A DNA stretch of 10,132 bases from Acidobacteriota bacterium. Lineage in GTDB: Bacteria > Acidobacteriota > Terriglobia > Acidiferrales > UBA7541. Positions 6,650 through 10,132 of the stretch are shown in pieces. The position numbers and the translations under genes were made by a program. The notes beneath the pieces were generated by a model. That model saw only the letters and a list, made by a program, of their open reading frames with translations, was not told the DNA's origin and made no database searches. Every line of letters begins with the position of its first letter. The stretch's first letter is position 1. The DNA lies in contig JAGWRH010000214.1 of assembly GCA_028876695.1 (NCBI GenBank), positions 1-10,132 on the forward strand, read 5' to 3'.

Positions 6650-6715
6650 ACCTACGAGCACTGGCGCCCTTGGCCCCATTTTTCGGGGTGGAAAGCGTTC
6701 GACGCCTGTCGTTTT

Positions 6716-6723
6716 GCTATACT
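6716..6723 (+). promoter_or_regulatory. Candidate extended -10 promoter of the LytTR regulator
   Basis: The sequence has TGC directly before TATACT (6718-6723), an extended -10 with a 5 of 6 match. No strong -35 is seen at 16-18 nt. The leader would be about 44 nt to the ATG at 6774. Confidence 0.45.
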
Positions 6724-6773
6724 TTTTTGAGGACCAGGCCCCAAGTCGCCGCTTTGCGCGTTGGGTAACCGAT

Positions 6774-7559
6774 ATGCCGATCAACACCATTATTGTTGAC
6801 GACGAGCGTCCCGCACGCGACGAGCTTGCCTATTTACTAAAGGCATTCCCCGAAATCAACGTCGTGGCCCAGGGAAAGAATGGGCTGGAAGCGTTGTCGC
6901 TGATCAAAGAGCACGAACCGGACCTGCTCTTTCTCGACGTGGAAATGCCGGGATTGGACGGCCTCGGCGTGGCTAAAAAGCTGCTGGAGCGCAGCTCGCG
7001 GCTTCCGCAAGTGGTGTTCGCCACCGCATATGATCACTACGCGGTGAAAGCGTTCGAAGTGAACGCGGCGGATTACGTGCTGAAGCCCTTCGACAAGAAC
7101 CGCATCGCCAAGGCCGTGCAGCGCGTCAAGCGAATGATGGAACAGCGCATTTCGCCTGTCGAGCGGCTGGAGACGCTCGTCGGCCAGCTCGGCGCCGGCG
7201 CGCAACGTGCGCGGCCCACACAACCCGCGAAGCTCCTGGTGAAATCGCAGGCGCGCATGCTGCTGATCGACGCGGATGACATGATTTTTGCGTCCATTCA
7301 AGACGGCGCGATCACCGTGTACGCGCGCACGGCCGAGGGCGTTTCGAACTACCGAACCGTCGAGGAGTTAATGGAAGCGCTCGACCCCGGCGTATTCTGG
7401 CGCCCGCACCGGTCCTATCTGGTTAACATCAACCACATCAAGGAAGTGGTGCCATGGTTCAAATCAAGCTACATGCTGAAAATGGACGACAAGCGTTCCA
7501 GCGAAATTCCCGTTTCCCGCGCGCAAACTAAACGTCTGAGAGAGCTTTTGAAGCTATAG
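6774..7559 (+). CDS. LytTR-family DNA-binding response regulator
   Basis: This 261-residue transcription factor should be switched by phosphorylation. The receiver domain (residues 3-122) has the acidic pair D9-D10, phospho-acceptor D55 in LFLDVEMPG, T84 in FATAYD and K104 in YVLKPFD. A linker of about 30 residues follows. The LytTR DNA-binding domain (about 152-258) contains the signature FWRPHRSYLVNINHI and the basic C-terminal helix. LytTR proteins bind short direct repeats and often control envelope, peptide-sensing or metabolite-uptake genes. No histidine kinase lies beside it, so partner and target are unknown. I chose the ATG at 6774 because the receiver fold begins immediately. An in-frame TTG at 6714 would lie across the -10 box. 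The ribosome binding site is weak. It is divergent from the NUDIX gene, and trpS follows 65 bp downstream with its own candidate promoter. Confidence 0.93.
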   Translation: MPINTIIVDDERPARDELAYLLKAFPEINVVAQGKNGLEALSLIKEHEPDLLFLDVEMPGLDGLGVAKKLLERSSRLPQVVFATAYDHYAVKAFEVNAADYVLKPFDKNRIAKAVQRVKRMMEQRISPVERLETLVGQLGAGAQRARPTQPAKLLVKSQARMLLIDADDMIFASIQDGAITVYARTAEGVSNYRTVEELMEALDPGVFWRPHRSYLVNINHIKEVVPWFKSSYMLKMDDKRSSEIPVSRAQTKRLRELLKL

Positions 7560-7572
7560 CGCGGCCGATTCC

Positions 7573-7581
7573 TGTTATCAT
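7573..7581 (+). promoter_or_regulatory. Candidate extended -10 promoter of trpS
   Basis: TGT directly precedes TATCAT (7576-7581, 5 of 6 to consensus), making an extended -10. No good -35 is found at 16-18 nt. Initiation near 7588 gives a leader of about 37 nt to the GTG at 7625. The remaining bases show no T-box-like structure. Confidence 0.45.
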
Positions 7582-7624
7582 CGCAAGAATTTATTCTCCG
7601 TCGTGTCAGGAGCATGTTTCGAGA

Positions 7625-8911
7625 GTGGCGAAAAGCAAATCGACCAAGGGGCGAGTTCTAAGCGGGATGAGGCCCACAGGCCGTCTTCATCTGGGGCATT
7701 ATTTCGGCGCACTTTCGAACTGGCTGAAGCTGCAGGAACAATACGACTGCTTCTTTTTTGTCGCCGATTGGCACGCGCTGACCACGCATTACGAAGATAC
7801 GTCCTCGATCGCCGAAAACACGCTGCAAGTCGCGCTGGACTGGCTCTCCGTCGGCCTCGATCCGGCGAAATCGACGCTGTTCGTGCAATCGAGCGTGCTG
7901 GAGCACGCCGAACTGCACGTGCTGCTCTCGATGGTCACGCCGCTTTCGTGGCTCGAGCGCGTGCCAACATACAAAGAGCAAATCGAGAATCTGAAGGATC
8001 GCGACCTGGGAACGTACGGATTTCTCGGGTATCCGCTGCTGCAGGCCGCCGATATCGTGATCTACGACGCGGATTTTGTTCCCGTGGGCGAAGACCAGGT
8101 GCCGCATGTGGAGCTCACCCGGGAGATCGTCCGGAGGTTCGACATTCAGTTTGGGTTGGAGGTCAGCCCGGCTCTATTGACCGACTTGCTGTCCGACCAG
8201 GAGACGCTCGAACGAGTTCTCGACAATACCGGGACGAGGCTTCATTTGGTTGTTGAGTCGCGGGAAGGGCGGGAAGTGCCCGGCCTATTTCGTTCGGCAT
8301 TCAGGCGTCGTGCAATGGAAATCGGTGTAGAGAATTTCTTAGAGATCGCTGGCAAGGACCGCAAATTCTTCCGCGTCACGCGAGTTTTGCGCGAGCCGGG
8401 CGCGCTGCTCACGGAAACGCCGCGCTTGCCCGGTACCGATGGCCGCCGCATGGCGAAAAGCTATGGCAACGCCATTTGGCTGAGCGATCCTCCCGATGAA
8501 ATTCGCAGCAAGGTCCGAAACATGATGACCGATCCGCAGCGCGTGCGCCGTACCGATCCCGGACGGCCGGAGGTTTGTCCGGTGTTCGCGTATCATAAGC
8601 TGTTTTCGCCGCCGGACGTGATCGCGTGGTCCGATCAAGGCTGCCGCACGGCGGGCATCGGCTGCGTCGATTGCAAGAAAGCCATGGCCGAAAACCTGGT
8701 CAAGTGGATCGAACCGATTCAGCAACGCCGCGAGGAATTGGAGGCGCGCCCACAGGAAGTTTGGGATATCCTCGACGCCGGATCGAAAAAGGCGCACGCC
8801 TCCGCGCGCCGGACCATGAAGCGCGTGCGCAACGCGATCTTCGGCTGGGATGAGGCGCGCAAAGAGCGATCCGCGGGCCGATTGCAAAGCAAAACGCCGG
8901 CCTCAGGATGA
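7625..8911 (+). CDS. trpS: Tryptophanyl-tRNA synthetase with an extra internal block
   Basis: This class I synthetase charges tRNA-Trp with tryptophan. The N-terminal VLSGMRPTGRLHLGHYFGAL carries the HIGH motif (HLGH, 22-25). ADWHALTTHY, GYPLLQAADI and GEDQVPHVELTREI (155-168) are standard, and the KMSKS loop is RRMAKS (274-279). C318-x21-C340-x6-C347-x2-C350 resembles the C-x22-C-x6-C-x2-C motif that binds a [4Fe-4S] cluster in Thermotoga TrpRS. The protein has 428 residues against about 330-350 normally, and the excess is a single block at about 178-253, described separately. The start is GTG at 7625, the only in-frame choice before the conserved core. AGGAG lies a long 12 nt upstream, and an ATG at 7614 in another frame sits between them. 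scpA follows after 30 bp. Confidence 0.93.
   Translation: MAKSKSTKGRVLSGMRPTGRLHLGHYFGALSNWLKLQEQYDCFFFVADWHALTTHYEDTSSIAENTLQVALDWLSVGLDPAKSTLFVQSSVLEHAELHVLLSMVTPLSWLERVPTYKEQIENLKDRDLGTYGFLGYPLLQAADIVIYDADFVPVGEDQVPHVELTREIVRRFDIQFGLEVSPALLTDLLSDQETLERVLDNTGTRLHLVVESREGREVPGLFRSAFRRRAMEIGVENFLEIAGKDRKFFRVTRVLREPGALLTETPRLPGTDGRRMAKSYGNAIWLSDPPDEIRSKVRNMMTDPQRVRRTDPGRPEVCPVFAYHKLFSPPDVIAWSDQGCRTAGIGCVDCKKAMAENLVKWIEPIQQRREELEARPQEVWDILDAGSKKAHASARRTMKRVRNAIFGWDEARKERSAGRLQSKTPASG
8156..8383 (+). other. In-frame insertion of about 76 residues within trpS
   Basis: In standard TrpRS the end of the fold, ELTREI..RF...G, is followed at once by a short segment of the type F.EP.ALLT..P.LPG.DGRKMSKS. 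Here the first part ends at G177 and the second resumes at VLREPGALLTETPRLPG (254-270). The block between them (178-253) matches nothing I know. It looks helical, then basic (LFRSAFRRRA, GKDRKFFRVTR). Codon choice differs slightly: by hand count about 27 of 76 codons end in A or T, against about 12 of the 52 codons just before it, and TTA, CTA and GTA appear. Its first residues (SPALLTD) echo the downstream GALLTE, so the left boundary could be a few residues later. No terminal repeats or target-site duplication are convincing. Confidence 0.65.
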
Positions 8912-8941
8912 CGATGGCCGGATCGTCAGAAGGGAAGTGAT

Positions 8942-9718
8942 TTGGCAACTCCGTATCGCGTGAACCTGCCGGTTTATGAGGGTCCGCTCGATCTCCTGCT
9001 CGATTTAATTCGCAAGCAGGAGATCGACATCCACAACATTCCCATCGCCAAGATCACCGAGCAGTATCTCGATTACCTGCACCAACTCGAAACGCTCGAT
9101 ATCGACGTCTCCGCCGATTTCATTTACATGGCCGCCACGCTGATCCACATCAAGTCGAAAATGCTGCTGCCGGCCGATCCGCTGGCAGGGCCGGAAGAGC
9201 AGCAGGATCCGCGCGACGAGTTGGTCCATCGTTTGCTGGAGCACGAAAAATTCAAAAACGCAGCGCAGCTGCTCTATCAAAAGCAGCAGATCGAGGACCA
9301 CGTCTGGTCCAGGCCCGATCGCGAGCTTTATACCGGCGACGCGGTGGAGGGTGAACTGGTCGTCTCGTTGGTCGATCTGGTGAAGACGTTCCAGCAAGTG
9401 CTCGAACGGCGCAAGGAAGCGCCGAAATTCCAGCTGCATCATGAGACCGTGACCATCGCGCAGATGATGGACCGCCTTCGCCAGCGACTGATCTCCAGCG
9501 ATCACCCCGTATCGCTCATCGATTTTTTCGATAGCTGCGCCACGCGCAATGCCATGATCGTGGCGCTCCTGGCCGTCCTCGAGATGGTCCGCATGCAAGC
9601 CGTGATTCTCGTGCAGTCAGAACTTTTTGCCGATATCGCGCTGCGCAAGCACAAAATGTTCGACGCCGTGTTCGCGGGCCCGGACGCCATGGCCAAAATT
9701 GAGGAGCAATATCTGTGA
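8942..9718 (+). CDS. scpA: Segregation and condensation protein A (kleisin ScpA)
   Basis: This 258-residue kleisin bridges the heads of the SMC dimer and recruits ScpB to form the bacterial condensin needed for chromosome compaction and segregation. The N-terminal SMC-binding helices contain YEGPLDLLLDLIRKQEIDI (12-30) and the conserved IPIAKITEQYLDYL stretch. A helical region with IYMAATLIHIKSKMLLP (61-77) follows, then a charged linker (about 80-165). The C-terminal winged-helix part (170-258) includes FFDSCATRNAMIVALLAVLEM and the LVQSELFADI strand. Length is typical. The start is TTG at 8942: AGGGA lies 6 nt upstream, and the conserved sequence begins only about 10 residues later. The nearby ATGs at 8908 and 8914 are in other frames. 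It overlaps scpB by 4 nt and follows trpS by 30 bp, so all three are probably co-transcribed. Confidence 0.94.
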   Translation: MATPYRVNLPVYEGPLDLLLDLIRKQEIDIHNIPIAKITEQYLDYLHQLETLDIDVSADFIYMAATLIHIKSKMLLPADPLAGPEEQQDPRDELVHRLLEHEKFKNAAQLLYQKQQIEDHVWSRPDRELYTGDAVEGELVVSLVDLVKTFQQVLERRKEAPKFQLHHETVTIAQMMDRLRQRLISSDHPVSLIDFFDSCATRNAMIVALLAVLEMVRMQAVILVQSELFADIALRKHKMFDAVFAGPDAMAKIEEQYL

Positions 9719-10132
9719 CCATCGAACCGCAACAGCTTCAGGCAGCGGTCGAAGCGATCATCTATGCCGCGGACGAGCCCGCGACTCTCGATCAGATCGC
9801 CAACGCGCTCGGAGTGGAAAAGACAATAGCGCGTGCGGCGCTCGACCTGCTCACCGCGGCCTATCAGACCGAAGACCGAGGAATCGAAATCCGCAAAGTA
9901 GCGGGCGGATGGAAGTTCTACACCAAGCCGCAGCATCACGATGCCGTCCGCAAATTCATCAAAAGCTTGCAGCCTCCGCTGCGCTTGACCATGCCCGCGC
10001 TTGAAACTCTGGCCGTGATCGCCTATAAGCAGCCCGTCACCGCGCCGGAAATCAACGAAATTCGCGGCGTAAATGTGGGCGGCGTGATTAATACGCTGCT
10101 CGAGAAGCGGCTGATCACCACGGCTGGCCGCA
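9715..10132 (+). CDS. scpB: Segregation and condensation protein B (ScpB), 3' end beyond window
   Basis: The first 139 residues are present and the frame is still open at the window edge. ScpB is a dimer of winged-helix proteins that binds the ScpA linker and stabilises the SMC-kleisin complex. The first winged-helix domain is visible as AVEAIIYAADEPATLDQIANALG (11-33) and IEIRKVAGGWKFYTKP (57-72). The second opens with the family hallmark LPALETLAVIAY-type motif, here MPALETLAVIAYKQPVTAPE (93-112), then IRGVNVGGVINTLLEKRLI (116-134). The GTG start at 9715 overlaps the scpA stop in a GTGA arrangement. GAGGAG at 9701-9706, 8 nt upstream, is the ribosome binding site and lies inside scpA, so translation is probably coupled. 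Ordinary family member so far as seen. Confidence 0.95.
   Translation, partial: MTIEPQQLQAAVEAIIYAADEPATLDQIANALGVEKTIARAALDLLTAAYQTEDRGIEIRKVAGGWKFYTKPQHHDAVRKFIKSLQPPLRLTMPALETLAVIAYKQPVTAPEINEIRGVNVGGVINTLLEKRLITTAGR

Noticed and set aside
6675..6690. CCCC...GGGG inverted repeat with a T-rich loop between the NUDIX and LytTR genes
   Set aside because: The stem is about 4 bp and there is no adjacent T-run. It is insufficient for a terminator or operator call.
7560..7624. T-box or Trp attenuator in front of trpS
   Set aside because: The leader is too short and lacks a specifier stem, a T-box sequence and a terminator/antiterminator pair.
8148..8387. AGTTT repeated on either side of the trpS insert as a target-site duplication
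   Set aside because: A 5-nt match is expected by chance, and the repeat spacing (235 nt) is not a multiple of three, so it cannot explain an in-frame insertion.

Overview
The window is a roughly 60 % GC bacterial chromosome segment made almost entirely of single-copy housekeeping genes. Several features suggest a Gram-negative-type soil bacterium, most plausibly Acidobacteriota: an N-terminally anchored Mip/FkpA-like FKBP isomerase, a LytTR response regulator, a cysteine desulfurase-mnmA pair, a YtxH/DUF948 pair and trpS-scpA-scpB. That assignment is inference from gene content and protein style, because no rRNA or marker gene settles it. I see no phage, insertion sequence, CRISPR array or defence island.

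Layout. Positions 1-247 hold no recognisable gene. A complete tRNA-Ala(CGC) lies on the minus strand (248-323), followed by a minus-strand FKBP-type prolyl isomerase (403-1221). A YihY/BrkB-family membrane protein diverges from it (1373-2266), then a 75-residue protein with a perfect Shine-Dalgarno (2330-2557). A promoter at 2642-2670 precedes a two-gene operon of cysteine desulfurase (2700-3896) and mnmA (3914-5074), which together supply sulfur for tRNA 2-thiouridine. Convergent to it on the minus strand are a NUDIX hydrolase (6045-6614) and a YtxH-DUF948 envelope pair (5658-5948 and 5133-5639) that has its own promoter. Divergent from the NUDIX gene is an orphan LytTR response regulator (6774-7559). 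Then trpS (7625-8911), scpA (8942-9718) and scpB (9715 to beyond the window end) form a tight co-directional block. The Scp proteins are the kleisin and winged-helix partners of the SMC condensin.

Most of this is ordinary. The strongest anomaly is in trpS. The protein is 428 residues where about 330-350 is usual, and the excess sits in one in-frame block of about 76 residues (nt about 8156-8383), inserted between the end of the nucleotide-binding fold and the KMSKS-loop region, with the flanking motifs intact. The same TrpRS carries a C-x21-C-x6-C-x2-C motif like the iron-sulfur site of the Thermotoga enzyme. Smaller points of interest are an out-of-frame ATG between the ribosome binding site and the GTG start in both trpS and the NUDIX gene, a YihY gene whose -10 box leaves almost no leader, and four candidate promoters that look like extended -10 elements with weak -35 boxes.
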